A stretch of DNA of 64,000 bases from Microbacterium amylolyticum (GCF_011046975.1 NZ_CP049253.1:2232001-2296000), one strand, 5' to 3'. Shown: positions 51,105 to 61,203, counted from the first letter of the stretch. Numbers and translations: made by a program. Notes: generated by a model from the letters alone, not told the origin.

Positions 51105-51314
51105 GGGTGGTACAGTGAGGGCACCAGCGGAGAGAGTGCCACCTCGCACGAATTCTGAATCTCCGTCGCATTTCTGCGAAGCCCCGCACGGATTCCGACA
51201 GCTGTGATCGCGCCACTGGCTCGATGCGAGCGGTCGGAATGGTCACGCGTCCCGCGTGAGCGCAATTCTTTGCGTGCGGATTGGCTCTGACACATCACAA
51301 CGCAAGGAGTACTC
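51105..51314 (+). promoter_or_regulatory. rho promoter and long leader
   Basis: A TACAGT -10 box lies at 51111-51116, giving a leader of about 190 nt before the rho GTG at 51315. The leader has a small hairpin GGCAC/GTGCC near 51120-51142 and no open reading frame of note. Rho commonly represses its own leader by early termination, so this length is suggestive but not proof. Confidence 0.45.
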
Positions 51315-53606
51315 GTGGAAGCGACCACCGAGACGCCCGACGGCGAGAACACCGCCGCACGTACAGCGGCAGCCGATCAGGCCGCAATCGAGAAGGCGCT
51401 GGATGCCGCCGCGAAGGCGACATCATCCGGAGCGCCGCGCAAGCGCACATCACGTCGCGCGTCATCGGCCGGCACCGCTGCCGCCGCCGCTGACAAGCCG
51501 TCCGACGAGAAGCCCGCTGCCGCCGAGCCGGCCGAGGAGGCCGCTCCCAAGAAGCGGGCCCCGCGCCGAACGAAGAAGCAGATCGAGGCCGATAAGGCGG
51601 CGGAAGAAGCGGCGAAGGCTGCGGAGTCTGGTGCCGAGAAGCCCGCCGAGGAAGCCTCCGCACCTGCCGCAGAAGCAGCGGCTGAGGAGAAGCCGGCGGC
51701 GAAGAAGCGTCCGACGCGCACGCGGAAGACCGCGGCGCAGCGCGCTGCCGAGGCGGAGGAAGCCGAGAAGGCTGCTGCTGAGGCACCGGAAGCTCAGCCC
51801 GCTGAAGGGGTTCCGGCTGCTGCGGCAGAGGAGTCCGAGGAGAAGCCGGCGGTGAAGAAGCGTCCGACGCGCACGCGGAAGACCGCGGCGCAGCGCGCTG
51901 CCGAGGCGGAGGAAGCCGAGAAGGCTGCTGCTGAGGCGCCGGAAGCTCAGCCCGCTGAGGAGGGTCCGGCCGCGGAAAAGGCGCCGGAGGACAAGCCTGC
52001 TGAGAAGGCTCCTGAGCGACAGAACACCGACGCCGCAACACGTCGCGACGAGGCGAAGAACGACGATTCTTCCGCTGATGACAACGCATCGTCCGATGGT
52101 GACGACGATGGGCAGGAAGGCTCGTCTCGCGGCCGCCGCGGGCGTTCGCGCAACCGGCGCAAGAAGAGCGGCGACGGCGATCGCGACGAGCAGCAGGGCG
52201 GGCAGAAGCCTGCTCAGCAGCAGAACAACCAGCAGCAGGGTGGCGCACAGCAGAACGGTGCGCAGAAGCAGAACCAGAACCAGCAGCAGGGCTCCAGTCA
52301 GCGTGGCGGTGCTCCCGCCGAGCAGCGCGGTGGCGCACAGGATGCTCAGCAGGCAGACGGCCGGGGCCGCAACAAGCGTGGACGCGGCCGTGGTCGTCCT
52401 GGCCAGGATGAGTTCGAGCCGGAGATCACCGAGGACGACGTCCTGATCCCGATCGCCGGAATCCTGGATGTTCTCGACAACTACGCGTTCGTGCGCACAA
52501 CGGGCTACCTTCCCGGTCAGCAGGACGTGTACGTGTCGCTGGGCCAGGTGAAGAAGTACAACCTGCGCAAGGGCGACGCAGTTGTCGGCGCGATTAAGCA
52601 GCCGCACCAGGGCGAGTCCAGCGGACGCCAGAAGTACAACGCGCTCGTCAAGGTCGACTCGATCAATGGCCTGTCCGTTGAGGATGCCGCCGGCCGTGTC
52701 GAGTGGAGTGATCTCACCCCGCTCTACCCGCAGGACCGTCTGCGCCTCGAGACCGCGCCCGAGAAGCTCACACAGCGCATCATCGACCTGGTCGCACCGA
52801 TCGGCAAGGGCCAGCGTGGCCTGATCGTCGCGCCTCCCAAGGCGGGCAAGACGATCGTGCTGCAGCAAATCGCCAACGCGATCGCGCAGAACAACCCCGA
52901 GGCTCACCTCATGGTCGTCCTGGTCGACGAGCGGCCAGAAGAGGTCACCGACATGCAGCGTTCGGTCAAGGGCGAGGTCGTGGCCTCCACGTTCGATCGC
53001 CCCGCTGAGGACCACACGACGGTTGCCGAGCTCGCGATCGAGCGCGCGAAGCGCCTTGTCGAGCTGGGTCGGGACGTCGTCGTCCTTCTCGACTCGATCA
53101 CGCGTCTGGGCCGCGCCTATAACGTGTCGGCTCCCGCATCGGGCCGTGTGCTGTCCGGTGGTGTCGACGCCGCCGCGCTGTACCCGCCGAAGAAGTTCTT
53201 CGGTGCGGCGCGCAACATCGAAAACGGTGGATCGTTGACGATTCTTGCGACGGCGCTCGTCGAGACCGGCTCCAAGATGGACGATGTCATCTTCGAGGAG
53301 TTCAAGGGCACCGGCAACATGGAGCTGCGCCTCTCGCGTCAGCTCGCCGACAAGCGCATTTTCCCGGCCGTTGACGTCAACGCTTCGTCGACACGTCGCG
53401 AGGAGATGCTGCTGTCGAACGACGAGGTCAAGATCACCTGGAAGCTGCGTCGCGCACTCGCGGGCATGGACCAGCAGCACGCAAACGGCGTCATCCTCGA
53501 GAAGCTGAAGGAGACGAACTCGAACGTTGAGTTCCTCGTCCAGATGCAGAAGTCGATGCCGACGGGCGGGGCTCGCGGCTCGGGCCACGACAACGAGATT
53601 CGCTGA
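51315..53606 (+). CDS. rho: Transcription termination factor Rho
   Basis: Rho is the hexameric RNA helicase that ends transcription. The 763-residue protein is long because of an N-terminal extension of about 370 residues, rich in Ala, Lys, Glu and Arg, then Gln/Asn/Gly. A conserved RNA-binding domain begins near residue 375 ([22 protein letters not shown]). The ATPase core has Walker [22 protein letters not shown] for Walker B and catalytic Glu, and late [16 protein letters not shown] 51-codon block containing [20 protein letters not shown] occurs twice (nucleotides 51684-51806 and 51837-51959). The start is a GTG with AAGGAG 5 nt upstream. Microbacteriaceae and streptomycetes have similar extensions that change RNA affinity. 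Confidence 0.95.
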   Translation: MEATTETPDGENTAARTAAADQAAIEKALDAAAKATSSGAPRKRTSRRASSAGTAAAAADKPSDEKPAAAEPAEEAAPKKRAPRRTKKQIEADKAAEEAAKAAESGAEKPAEEASAPAAEAAAEEKPAAKKRPTRTRKTAAQRAAEAEEAEKAAAEAPEAQPAEGVPAAAAEESEEKPAVKKRPTRTRKTAAQRAAEAEEAEKAAAEAPEAQPAEEGPAAEKAPEDKPAEKAPERQNTDAATRRDEAKNDDSSADDNASSDGDDDGQEGSSRGRRGRSRNRRKKSGDGDRDEQQGGQKPAQQQNNQQQGGAQQNGAQKQNQNQQQGSSQRGGAPAEQRGGAQDAQQADGRGRNKRGRGRGRPGQDEFEPEITEDDVLIPIAGILDVLDNYAFVRTTGYLPGQQDVYVSLGQVKKYNLRKGDAVVGAIKQPHQGESSGRQKYNALVKVDSINGLSVEDAAGRVEWSDLTPLYPQDRLRLETAPEKLTQRIIDLVAPIGKGQRGLIVAPPKAGKTIVLQQIANAIAQNNPEAHLMVVLVDERPEEVTDMQRSVKGEVVASTFDRPAEDHTTVAELAIERAKRLVELGRDVVVLLDSITRLGRAYNVSAPASGRVLSGGVDAAALYPPKKFFGAARNIENGGSLTILATALVETGSKMDDVIFEEFKGTGNMELRLSRQLADKRIFPAVDVNASSTRREEMLLSNDEVKITWKLRRALAGMDQQHANGVILEKLKETNSNVEFLVQMQKSMPTGGARGSGHDNEIR
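51684..51959 (+). repeat. Duplicated 123-bp segment in rho
   Basis: Two near-identical copies begin at 51684 and 51837, 153 bp (51 codons) apart, differing at a few bases only. Each encodes [20 protein letters not shown] followed by [15 protein letters not shown]. High identity suggests recent duplication by unequal exchange. Confidence 0.85.
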
Positions 53607-53617
53607 ACCCGCCTCAC

Positions 53618-54691
53618 ATGTTTGAGTCTGTTCAGACGCTGATCGACGAGCACCGCCGGGTCCAGGAGGAACTCTCCGATCCGGCGGTGCATGCCGACGC
53701 TGTGCGCGCCAAGCGCGTGAATCGTCGCTACGCCGAGCTGTCCCGAATCGTTCGTGCCTATGACGAGTGGGCACAGGCGGTTGACGATCTTGCCGCTGCG
53801 CGAGAGCTGGCAAAGGAAGACGCGGCTTTTGCCGAAGAGCTTCCTGCGATGGAGGAGGCCAGTGCGCAGACGCAGGAGCACCTCCGCCGGCTGCTGATAC
53901 CGCGTGATCCCGATGACGCGCGTGACGTGATCATGGAGATCAAAGCGGGTGAGGGCGGTGCGGAGAGCGCGCTGTTCGCCGCTGACCTGTTGCGGATGTA
54001 CTCGCAGTACGCGGCGCATCGTGGATGGAAGTCAGAGATCATCGAGGCGGATGCGTCGGATCTGGGCGGGTACAAGAACGTGCAGGTCGCGTTCAAGGGA
54101 TCCTCGAACGATCCTGCGCAGGGGGTGTGGGCGCATCTGAAGTATGAGGGCGGTGTGCACCGCGTTCAGCGCGTTCCCGCCACGGAGTCGCAGGGCCGCA
54201 TCCACACCTCGACAACGGGCGTTCTCGTGTTCCCCGAGGTTGATGAGCCGGCGGAACTCGCCATCGATCCCAACGACCTCAAGATCGACGTGTATCGCTC
54301 CTCGGGACCTGGCGGACAGTCTGTCAACACGACAGACTCCGCCGTGCGCATTACTCACGTTCCCACCGGGATCGTCGTGTCGATGCAGAACGAGAAGTCG
54401 CAGCTGCAAAACCGTGAGGCGGGTATGCGCGTTCTGCGTGCCCGGCTCCTCGCGCGGCAGCAGGAAGAGCTCGCGGCTGTTGCGGCGGATGCCCGTAAGA
54501 GCCAGATTCGGGGAATGGATCGTTCGGAGCGCATCCGCACGTACAACTTCCCCGAAAATCGCATCGCCGATCACCGCACGGGGTTCAAGGCCTACAACCT
54601 TGACACCGTGATGGACGGGGCCCTCGAGCCGGTTATTCAGTCGTGCATTGAGGCCGACGAGGCCGAGCGCCTCGAGGCCATCGGAGACTAA
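53618..54691 (+). CDS. prfA: Peptide chain release factor 1
   Basis: RF1 recognises UAA and UAG stop codons. The 357-residue protein has the codon-recognition tripeptide PAT at 187-189 (PAT, not the SPF of RF2) and the catalytic GGQ at 232-234 in [10 protein letters not shown]. Its Gln234 is the residue methylated by PrmC, encoded 3 kb downstream. It is 11 bp after rho on the same strand and probably read from it. A long hairpin follows its stop. Confidence 0.97.
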   Translation: MFESVQTLIDEHRRVQEELSDPAVHADAVRAKRVNRRYAELSRIVRAYDEWAQAVDDLAAARELAKEDAAFAEELPAMEEASAQTQEHLRRLLIPRDPDDARDVIMEIKAGEGGAESALFAADLLRMYSQYAAHRGWKSEIIEADASDLGGYKNVQVAFKGSSNDPAQGVWAHLKYEGGVHRVQRVPATESQGRIHTSTTGVLVFPEVDEPAELAIDPNDLKIDVYRSSGPGGQSVNTTDSAVRITHVPTGIVVSMQNEKSQLQNREAGMRVLRARLLARQQEELAAVAADARKSQIRGMDRSERIRTYNFPENRIADHRTGFKAYNLDTVMDGALEPVIQSCIEADEAERLEAIGD

Positions 54692-54702
54692 ACGATGAGA
54701 CG

Positions 54703-54741
54703 AATCCGATCACACCAGTTTCTGGGGTGGTCGGATTTTGT
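54703..54741 (+). terminator. Terminator after prfA
   Basis: A 16-bp stem with one G-U and one mismatch (left arm 54703-54718, right arm 54722-54737) ends in GATTTTGT. It closes the rho-prfA unit and separates it from the amidase. Confidence 0.7.
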
Positions 54742-54761
54742 CGTTCACCGGAGCGGATGAC

Positions 54762-56150
54762 ATGGGTGATCTGATCGATATGGCGCGGCGACTGCGTCGC
54801 GGCGACGTGGAACCGACTCAGTTGGTTCAGCAAGCGATCGAGAGAATTGGCGATGATCCGTGTGGTGCGTTTGCGCACGTCGACCGGCGCGGAGCACTGG
54901 ACCGCGCGTCAGCGCTGGGCACGCCGCCCTCGGACGCACCACCGCTGTGGGGCATCCCGCTGGCAGATAAAGACTTGACAGCGCGGGCAGGAATGCCCAC
55001 GTCGTATGGTTCGCGCGCTTTCGTCAGCTTCGTACCGGAGCACTCCGATCCCTTCGCGCTTGCGCTGGATCGGCTCGGAAGCGTCGGCATCGGGAAGACC
55101 AGCACTCCCGAATTCGGCCTGACCGGATACACCGAGAACCTCGTCGGTCCGCCCGCGCGCAATCCGTGGCAGCTCGCAACCGGTGCCGGCGGTTCCAGCG
55201 GAGGCGCGGCCGTTGCCGTTTCGACGGGCGTTCTCGCCGCTGCTCCGGCTTCTGATGGGGGCGGATCGATTCGGATCCCTGCCGCGACTGTGGGGGTCGT
55301 TGGTCTGAAGCCATCTCGGGGTCGGTTGCCGTTCAGCAACGGCCTCGATTCGCCCGGTGGTCTGTCCGTGGCGGGGGCGATCACGCGCAGCATCGACGAC
55401 GCGGCGTATTTCCTCGATGCGCTGGTGGGCTCAGCGCAGCACGTTCACGCAACGCGTGCTCCGAGGCACGGACCATTTCTCGACGCAGTGCGGCGGGAAC
55501 CGGCTTCGCTACGGATCGGTGTGACGACAACGAGCCCGTGGGACGGATGGACTGACACGACGCTCGATCCGAGCGCGCGCAGGGCCTACGAATCGGCGGG
55601 CGCGTTTCTTTCCGTAGCCGGGCACGAGGTCGAAGAGCTCGTCTGGGATCCCCGCGGCTATCCGGACATGTTCACAACGATCTGGCGGGCGTCGGCCGCG
55701 CGGATTCCGATTCCGACGGAAGACCTCGATCGCCTCGCCGAACCGCTGACGGCGTGGCTCGTGCGGGAGGGGCGTGCGCTTTCGGCCGAACGCGTGCTTG
55801 CCGCGCTGCAGGCGGCCGTGACGTTCGAACGCGAGACGATCGCCGCGTTTGCGAGCTACGACGCTGTCGTGACGCCGGCGCTCGCGATGGCGCCGCAACC
55901 GCTGGGATGGTTTACCGAAACGGGCGATCCGGAGGAGAACTTCGCGCGGCAGTGTCGCTATGCCCCGCACACCAGCTTCGTCAACGTTGCGGGGCTCCCC
56001 GCCATCACGGTTCCCGTTACGTCCGTGTCTGGCGAACGCCCGTTGAGCGTTCAGGTGATAGGCCGGCCCGGTGGGGAGAGCACGATTCTTGCCGTCGCGG
56101 CGCAACTCGAAGCCGAGCGGGGCGCACTTCCTTTTCCGCCGGCGCCGTGA
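54762..56150 (+). CDS. Amidase (amidase signature family)
   Basis: The 462-residue protein is an amidase-signature hydrolase. The catalytic Lys70 is in LADKD, the cis-Ser in GAGGSSGG (145-146) and the nucleophile Ser169 in SDGGGSIRIPA. It is longer than GatA-type proteins lack here, and no gatB or gatC is nearby, so it is more likely a free amidase than part of tRNA-dependent amidation. The ATG at 54762 has CGGAG upstream; a TTG at 54738 lies in the terminator tail and is rejected. It is interposed between prfA and prmC. Substrate unknown. Confidence 0.85.
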   Translation: MGDLIDMARRLRRGDVEPTQLVQQAIERIGDDPCGAFAHVDRRGALDRASALGTPPSDAPPLWGIPLADKDLTARAGMPTSYGSRAFVSFVPEHSDPFALALDRLGSVGIGKTSTPEFGLTGYTENLVGPPARNPWQLATGAGGSSGGAAVAVSTGVLAAAPASDGGGSIRIPAATVGVVGLKPSRGRLPFSNGLDSPGGLSVAGAITRSIDDAAYFLDALVGSAQHVHATRAPRHGPFLDAVRREPASLRIGVTTTSPWDGWTDTTLDPSARRAYESAGAFLSVAGHEVEELVWDPRGYPDMFTTIWRASAARIPIPTEDLDRLAEPLTAWLVREGRALSAERVLAALQAAVTFERETIAAFASYDAVVTPALAMAPQPLGWFTETGDPEENFARQCRYAPHTSFVNVAGLPAITVPVTSVSGERPLSVQVIGRPGGESTILAVAAQLEAERGALPFPPAP

Positions 56151-56177
56151 CGTTCCGGGCCCCCACCGCGCGAACCG

Positions 56178-56741
56178 TCAGATCTGGTATTCGGGGGCCG
56201 AGAGAATCGGCTTGATGTCCTCGCCAGACTGACGTGCTCGGGCCTTCGCGGGCACGCCAATGAGGATGCTGTCGGCCGGGGCAGACTTTGTGACGACGGC
56301 GTTCGCTCCGACGGCACTGCGCGCGCCGACCGTGACCGGGCCGAGGATTTTCGCGCCCGATCCGACCACGACGCCGTCCTCGAGCGTCGGGTGCCGCTTG
56401 CCCTTGTTGAGCGACGTGCCGCCGAGCGTCACCTGGTGATACAGCATGACGTCGTCGCCGACCTCCGCCGTTTCGCCGATGACGACCCCCATGCCGTGGT
56501 CGATGAAGAACCGTCGGCCGATCGTCGCACCGGGGTGAATCTCGATTCCCGTGAGTGCACGGGCGATCTGCGAGCCAAGTCGAGCGAGGAAGAATAACCG
56601 CTTTCCCCAGAGCGCATGGTTGAGGCGATGCAGCCAAATGGCGTGCAGACCGGGGTACAGGAGGGCGATGGAGACAGCGCCGCGCGCCGCAGGGTCCCTG
56701 CGGCGCGCGGCGGCGATGTCCTCACGAATGTGGAGACGCAT
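56178..56741 (-). CDS. cysE: Serine O-acetyltransferase
   Basis: CysE acetylates serine, the first step of cysteine synthesis. The 187-residue protein has the N-terminal helical domain [16 protein letters not shown], then the left-handed parallel beta-helix with hexapeptide repeats ([34 protein letters not shown]). The catalytic His sits in [11 protein letters not shown]. It is shorter than the E. coli enzyme, mostly in the N-terminal helices. The frame opens at 56981 inside cysK, and the Met at 56741 is chosen. It is 13 bp from the cysK stop, forming a cysK-cysE operon. Confidence 0.93.
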   Translation of the reverse strand: MRLHIREDIAAARRRDPAARGAVSIALLYPGLHAIWLHRLNHALWGKRLFFLARLGSQIARALTGIEIHPGATIGRRFFIDHGMGVVIGETAEVGDDVMLYHQVTLGGTSLNKGKRHPTLEDGVVVGSGAKILGPVTVGARSAVGANAVVTKSAPADSILIGVPAKARARQSGEDIKPILSAPEYQI

Positions 56742-56754
56742 GGCGGTGATGACC

Positions 56755-57693
56755 TTAGTCGTCGAGGAGGTGCTCCCAGAGAGCGGTGGAGATGTAGCGC
56801 TCGCCCGTGTCGGGGACGATGACGACGACGTTCTTGCCGGCGTACTCGGGGCGCTTGGCAACCTCGATGGCCGCCCACACAGCCGCACCGGAGGAGATAC
56901 CGGCGAGGATGCCGTCCTTCGACGCGAGATCGCGGGCCGTCTCGAGCGACTTGTCGAGAGGTGCGGTGATGATCTCGTCAATCACACTGCGGTCAAGGAT
57001 GCCCGGGACGAAGTTCGCACCAATGCCCTGGATCTTGTGGGGGCCGGCCTTGCCCTCGCTGAGGAGGGGGGAGTCGGAGGGCTCAACGGCGACGATCTTC
57101 GCGCCGGGGACCTGCTCCTTGAGGATCTGGCCGACACCGGAGATGGTGCCGCCCGTTCCGATACCCGCGACGAAAACGTCGACCTGGCCGTCGGTGTCGG
57201 CGATGATTTCACGCGCCGTGGTCTCGCGGTGGATCTTGACGTTCGCCTCGTTCTCGAACTGGCGAGCGAGAACAGCGCCCGGAGTCTCCGAGACGATGCG
57301 CTTTGCCTCTTCGACGGCGCCGTTCATTCCCTTGGAGGGATCGGTGAGCACGAGCTCTGCGCCGAATGCGCGCAGCAGAACGCGACGCTCCTTCGACATC
57401 GAGGACGGCATCGTCAGGATCACCTTGTAGCCGCGGGCCGCGCCGACGAGGGCAAGCGCGATACCGGTGTTGCCCGACGTGCCCTCGACGATGGTGCCGC
57501 CAGCCGGAAGCTGACCGGATGCCTCGGCGGCGTCGACGATCGCGATACCGATGCGGTCCTTGACGCTTGAACCGGGGTTGAAGGCCTCGAGCTTGGCGAG
57601 AACGTTCGCGCCGGCACCCTCGGCCACGCGGTTGAGCTTGACGAGCGGCGTCTTGCCGAATGCGCTCGTGATGTCGGAATGGATCACAGCCAT
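56755..57693 (-). CDS. cysK: Cysteine synthase A (O-acetylserine sulfhydrylase)
   Basis: CysK makes cysteine from O-acetylserine and sulfide. The 312-residue PLP protein has its Schiff-base Lys45 in [11 protein letters not shown], the asparagine-loop [12 protein letters not shown] that closes on substrate, and [10 protein letters not shown] for the PLP phosphate. It precedes cysE on the same strand, so acetylserine is made and used locally. An AAAGG site precedes the ATG at 57693. The 133-bp interval to prmC, 57694-57826, holds the divergent promoters. Confidence 0.97.
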   Translation of the reverse strand: MAVIHSDITSAFGKTPLVKLNRVAEGAGANVLAKLEAFNPGSSVKDRIGIAIVDAAEASGQLPAGGTIVEGTSGNTGIALALVGAARGYKVILTMPSSMSKERRVLLRAFGAELVLTDPSKGMNGAVEEAKRIVSETPGAVLARQFENEANVKIHRETTAREIIADTDGQVDVFVAGIGTGGTISGVGQILKEQVPGAKIVAVEPSDSPLLSEGKAGPHKIQGIGANFVPGILDRSVIDEIITAPLDKSLETARDLASKDGILAGISSGAAVWAAIEVAKRPEYAGKNVVVIVPDTGERYISTALWEHLLDD

Positions 57694-57812
57694 GGGATGC
57701 CTTTCGGGGAATGGATTCGCCCGAGGAAATCTCGGACCGTCGCCGTCAGCCTAGGGGCGATTGCGTTGGTGAGGGCAGAGATGTGACGGAGCATTTCATC
57801 GGATCACCCACA

Positions 57813-57818
57813 TAGGCT
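57813..57818 (+). promoter_or_regulatory. -10 box TAGGCT, leaderless promoter of prmC
   Basis: TAGGCT is 8 nt before the GTG at 57827, and no ribosome-binding sequence is present. Confidence 0.45.
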
Positions 57819-57826
57819 CGTTTCTC

Positions 57827-58705
57827 GTGTCATCTGATTCCGAGGTTCCCGTTCGCGATGCGCTCCGCGGCGCGGTTTCCGCGCTCGACCAGGCGGGCGT
57901 TCCCGCGGCTCACGTCGACGCCGAACTTTTGCTTGCGTGGGCGATTGGCTCCGATGTCTCGCGCGGCGAAGTGCAGGCTGCCGCGATTCGCGGCGACAAC
58001 CTCAGCGCCGAGCAACATGCCCTGCTTCGGGAAGCGATCGTCCGGCGCTCCTCACGCGAACCGCTCCAACACATCACGGGAACGGCGCCCTTTCGGCGCA
58101 TGACGCTGGACGTCGGCCCCGGAGTATTCGTGCCGCGTCCCGAAACGGAGATGGTGGCCCAACTCGCGATCGATGCTTTGGCTGCCACCGCGGACCCGGA
58201 GCCGGTGGCAGTTGATCTGGGAACGGGAAGCGGAGCGATCGCGCTGGCGATGGCGACGGAGGTTCCGCATGCCCGCGTACACGCCGTGGAACGGTCCGAC
58301 GAGGCCATCGCATGGACCCGTCGCAACGTGGCCCGCATTGCGCCTCACATTGATCTTCGTCACGGCGACCTCGCCGATGCGTTCGATGATCTTGTTGGCA
58401 CGGTTTCCGTTGTTGCGTCGAATCCGCCGTATGTTCCCGACGAAGCCATCCCGCGCGATGACGAAGTTCGTCTCTACGATCCGGCCGCGGCGCTGTATGG
58501 GGGAGTGGACGGGCTGGACGTTGTGCGTATCATCAGCCGCGTCGGCCTGCGACTTGCGCGCCAGGGCGGTGCGATCGTCCTGGAGCACGGTGAGCGGCAG
58601 GGCCAGCAGATCCGGGAGATCCTCACCTCGGACGGCTGGCAGGCGGCGGCAACGCACCGCGATCTGACGTCTCGGGATCGCGCCACAACAGCACTTCGCC
58701 CGTAG
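57827..58705 (+). CDS. prmC: Release factor N5-glutamine methyltransferase
   Basis: PrmC methylates the Gln of the GGQ motif in RF1 and RF2. The 292-residue protein has an N-terminal helical domain, the SAM-binding VDLGTGSGAIALAMA and the catalytic NPPY in VVASNPPYVPDEA. A late LEHGERQGQQIREIL segment completes the fold. The start is a leaderless GTG. In close relatives prmC often directly follows prfA; here an amidase, cysE and cysK lie between (see findings). It is followed by sua5 on the same strand. Confidence 0.95.
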   Translation: MSSDSEVPVRDALRGAVSALDQAGVPAAHVDAELLLAWAIGSDVSRGEVQAAAIRGDNLSAEQHALLREAIVRRSSREPLQHITGTAPFRRMTLDVGPGVFVPRPETEMVAQLAIDALAATADPEPVAVDLGTGSGAIALAMATEVPHARVHAVERSDEAIAWTRRNVARIAPHIDLRHGDLADAFDDLVGTVSVVASNPPYVPDEAIPRDDEVRLYDPAAALYGGVDGLDVVRIISRVGLRLARQGGAIVLEHGERQGQQIREILTSDGWQAAATHRDLTSRDRATTALRP

Positions 58706-58777
58706 CCAGCGCGGCGCATCTCGGGGCGGAAATGCCCGCTCCCACCGCGCTCCGTGAGAACGTTCGTGACCCCCCAC

Positions 58778-58783
58778 TAGAAT
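58778..58783 (+). promoter_or_regulatory. -10 box TAGAAT, leaderless promoter of sua5
   Basis: TAGAAT is 6 nt before the GTG at 58790, or 9 nt before the adjoining ATG at 58793. Either start gives the same protein apart from one residue. Confidence 0.55.
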
Positions 58784-58789
58784 CGAGGC

Positions 58790-59479
58790 GTGATGTCCCC
58801 CGTCTTCGACTGCCGTGACCGCGAGCAGATGCTCGCCGGTATGCGCCAGGCCCGTCAGGCGATCGCACGCGGCGAGGTCATTGTCCTGCCAACAGACACC
58901 GTGTACGGCGTCGCCGCAGACGCCTTCAGCCACGATGCCGTTCGCGGCCTCCTCACCGTCAAGGGCCGCTCGCGCCAGCAGCCGCCTCCCGTTCTCGTCG
59001 GGTCAGCCCAGGCATTGCCGGCTCTCGTCGAACAGGTGCCCGAGGCCGTTGAACGCCTCGTCGAACGGTTCTGGCCCGGCGCTCTGACGATTGTGTTGCC
59101 CGCACAGCCGGCCCTGACCTGGGATCTCGGCGAAACACGGGGAACGGTGGCCGTTCGTCAGCCGGACCACCCGATCACGTTGGAACTCCTTGCCGAGACG
59201 GGTCCACTCGCCGTTTCGAGCGCGAATCTCACGGGGAAGCCCGCCGCGACCGACGCATCGTCGGCGCGCCGGATGCTCGGAGATTCCGTTTCCCTCTATT
59301 TGGAGGACGGCCCTGTAAAGACCGGCGTTGCGTCGACCATCATCGATGCAACGTCGCTCGTCCCGGGGCGGGGTGAACCGGCGGTACGTGTTTTGCGGCT
59401 CGGTGCGATCAGCCGTGGCGAGTTGCGGGAGGTGCTCGGCGATCTTCTCGAGGACGATCCAGAAGAGGCGACGCCGTGA
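58790..59479 (+). CDS. L-threonylcarbamoyladenylate synthase (Sua5/YwlC/YrdC)
   Basis: The enzyme makes threonylcarbamoyl-AMP, the activated intermediate of the t6A37 modification of ANN-decoding tRNAs. The 229-residue YrdC-fold protein has GEVIVLPTDTVYGVAADA, the KGRSRQQP-type phosphate-binding loop and SSANLTGKP near the end. The C-terminal SUA5 domain of longer homologues is short. The gene is leaderless and overlaps the next one by 4 nt (GTGA). Its partner TsaD is not in this window. Confidence 0.92.
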   Translation: MMSPVFDCRDREQMLAGMRQARQAIARGEVIVLPTDTVYGVAADAFSHDAVRGLLTVKGRSRQQPPPVLVGSAQALPALVEQVPEAVERLVERFWPGALTIVLPAQPALTWDLGETRGTVAVRQPDHPITLELLAETGPLAVSSANLTGKPAATDASSARRMLGDSVSLYLEDGPVKTGVASTIIDATSLVPGRGEPAVRVLRLGAISRGELREVLGDLLEDDPEEATP

Positions 59480-60663
59480 AGCTCTATGTGCTGATGATCC
59501 TCGTGACGGCGGTGACAACCTTCGTCCTGTCGTGGCTCATCTGGCGCCTCGCGCTCCGCTTCAAACTGCACCCGCCCGTTCGTGATCGCGATGTCCATAC
59601 GCGTCCGACCCCGCGGCTCGGCGGAATCGCGATGTTCCTCGGCATTCTCACCGCCTTTCTCGCCTCGAGATCGTTCGACTTCTTCAGCATCTTCTGGGTC
59701 GATGAACGCGTCGTCTGGTCTGTTCTCGCCGCAACGCTTCTGATCGCGCTTGTCGGCATAGCCGACGATCTGTGGGACCTGGACTGGATGCTGAAGCTCG
59801 GCGCCCAGTTCTTAGCCGCGGGAATTGTCGCCATCGCGGGCGGCCTGCAGATTTATGCCCTTCCCATCGGTGGCATCGCCATCTGGTCGGGCTGGGTGAG
59901 CATCATCCTCACGATGTTTTCGATCGTGATCGTGATGAACGCGGTCAACTTCATCGATGGTCTCGATGGTCTCGTTGCCGGCGTGTGCCTGATCACCAAC
60001 GGTGTCTTCTTCGTCTACACCTACATCCTTGTCCGGGACGCCGGAGCCGCGAGTTACTCGAACCTCGCCACCTTCATCGCGGCGACGATTATCGGCGCGT
60101 GTCTCGGGTTCCTCCCGATTAACTGGAACCCCGCGAAGATGTTCATGGGTGATACCGGCGCGCTTGTCATCGGATTGCTCATGGCAACTAGCGGCATCGC
60201 CATCACGGGGCAGCTTCCGCCCGCGGCGCTCGATCCCGATGTCACGGGGCGATCCCAGATGCTCGGAACACTGCTTCCGATTTTGCTTCCGCTGATCGTC
60301 GTCATGCTGCCGTTGCTGGATTTCGGGCTGGCTGTGATCCGGCGCATGAGCCGCGGACAATCGCCCTTCTCGCCCGACCGCGAGCATCTGCATCACCGCA
60401 TGCTCGACATGGGGCACTCGGACAGAGATGCGACACTGATCTTCTACGCGTGGACGGCGATCGCATCGCTCACTGTCTTGCTCATGTACCTCTTCACGGG
60501 GGCGAACTGGTTCGGCGAACACTGGTTCGGCGAGTATTGGCTCGCCGTGGGATTCGGCATTGTCGGCGTCGCCGCCTGCCTCGTCCTCACTCTCGTCCCG
60601 TCACACCACCCGGCACGTCGCGCCGAAACCGGCGCCGAGTCCACACAGCCTCAGGAGACCTAA
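59476..60663 (+). CDS. MraY/WecA-family undecaprenyl-phosphate glycosyl-1-phosphate transferase
   Basis: The 395-residue integral membrane protein adds a sugar phosphate to undecaprenyl phosphate at the cytoplasmic face. It has eleven hydrophobic segments, the metal- and nucleotide-binding IADDLWDLDWM, the family's NAVNFIDGLDGLVAG and a late FSPDREHLHHRML. The pattern is that of WecA (GlcNAc-1-P) and not MraY, which normally has a different final motif and lies in the dcw cluster. It starts with GTG overlapping the sua5 stop and abuts the next gene, so it belongs to the run that leads into the ATP synthase operon. Confidence 0.9.
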   Translation: MKLYVLMILVTAVTTFVLSWLIWRLALRFKLHPPVRDRDVHTRPTPRLGGIAMFLGILTAFLASRSFDFFSIFWVDERVVWSVLAATLLIALVGIADDLWDLDWMLKLGAQFLAAGIVAIAGGLQIYALPIGGIAIWSGWVSIILTMFSIVIVMNAVNFIDGLDGLVAGVCLITNGVFFVYTYILVRDAGAASYSNLATFIAATIIGACLGFLPINWNPAKMFMGDTGALVIGLLMATSGIAITGQLPPAALDPDVTGRSQMLGTLLPILLPLIVVMLPLLDFGLAVIRRMSRGQSPFSPDREHLHHRMLDMGHSDRDATLIFYAWTAIASLTVLLMYLFTGANWFGEHWFGEYWLAVGFGIVGVAACLVLTLVPSHHPARRAETGAESTQPQET

Positions 60664-61155
60664 ATGGCCCCCTCGCCCGTGTCCAGCAACCCGATTATGC
60701 GCAACGTCCTCGTTTGGAGCGCTGTTGCCTGCGGCATCGTCCTTGTCGGAGCAGCCATTATCGGCATGATGATCGCGGGCGAAAACGGCATGTGGAGCGG
60801 CATCGTCGGCAGCGTGATCGGCTTTCTCTTTCCCGCGCTGACGGCCGCATCGATTCTCGTCGCGAACCGGTGGTTCGGAACGCCGAGCTACCCCGTGATC
60901 TTCTTCGGCTCGTTCATGGGCGTCTTCCTCGTGAAGATCATCGTTTTCATCGTCGCGCTCAACCTCGTCTTCGGTCTCGACTGGGTCGTTCGGGGCGTGC
61001 TGTACGCCGCGCTCGTGATCACCGCAGTGGCATCGCTTGTCGTTGACGTGCTCGTGATCGCCAAGATGCGCATTCCCGCCGTAAGCGATGTCACGCTTCC
61101 CGGTGACGACGAGACCGACGAGCCGCGGGGCGACGGCAAGGTCTCCAATCGCTGA
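60664..61155 (+). CDS. AtpI-like membrane protein
   Basis: The 163-residue protein has four membrane segments (at about 12-36, 45-68, 78-100 and 108-130) and a soluble acidic tail. It has low, family-like resemblance to ATP synthase subunit I, and its position just before atpB fits. In other bacteria AtpI helps ring assembly or magnesium uptake. The start touches the preceding stop. A 165-bp gap then separates it from atpB. Confidence 0.7.
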   Translation: MAPSPVSSNPIMRNVLVWSAVACGIVLVGAAIIGMMIAGENGMWSGIVGSVIGFLFPALTAASILVANRWFGTPSYPVIFFGSFMGVFLVKIIVFIVALNLVFGLDWVVRGVLYAALVITAVASLVVDVLVIAKMRIPAVSDVTLPGDDETDEPRGDGKVSNR

Positions 61156-61197
61156 CGCGACTTCTACAACGTGTCAAAACCACCCTCCCATCTTTGG

Positions 61198-61203
61198 TAG
61201 GGT
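61198..61203 (+). promoter_or_regulatory. Possible -10 box TAGGGT of the atp operon
   Basis: TAGGGT lies in the 165-bp gap between the AtpI-like gene and atpB, with a weak -35 (CAAAAC-like) 17 bp before. It would give a leader of about 110 nt. The match is modest. Confidence 0.35.

Noticed and set aside
51462..53813. A 783-codon minus-strand frame over rho
   Set aside because: Its residues are Arg/Leu/Ser-rich repeats mirroring the rho reading frame, and rho has full family motifs on the plus strand.
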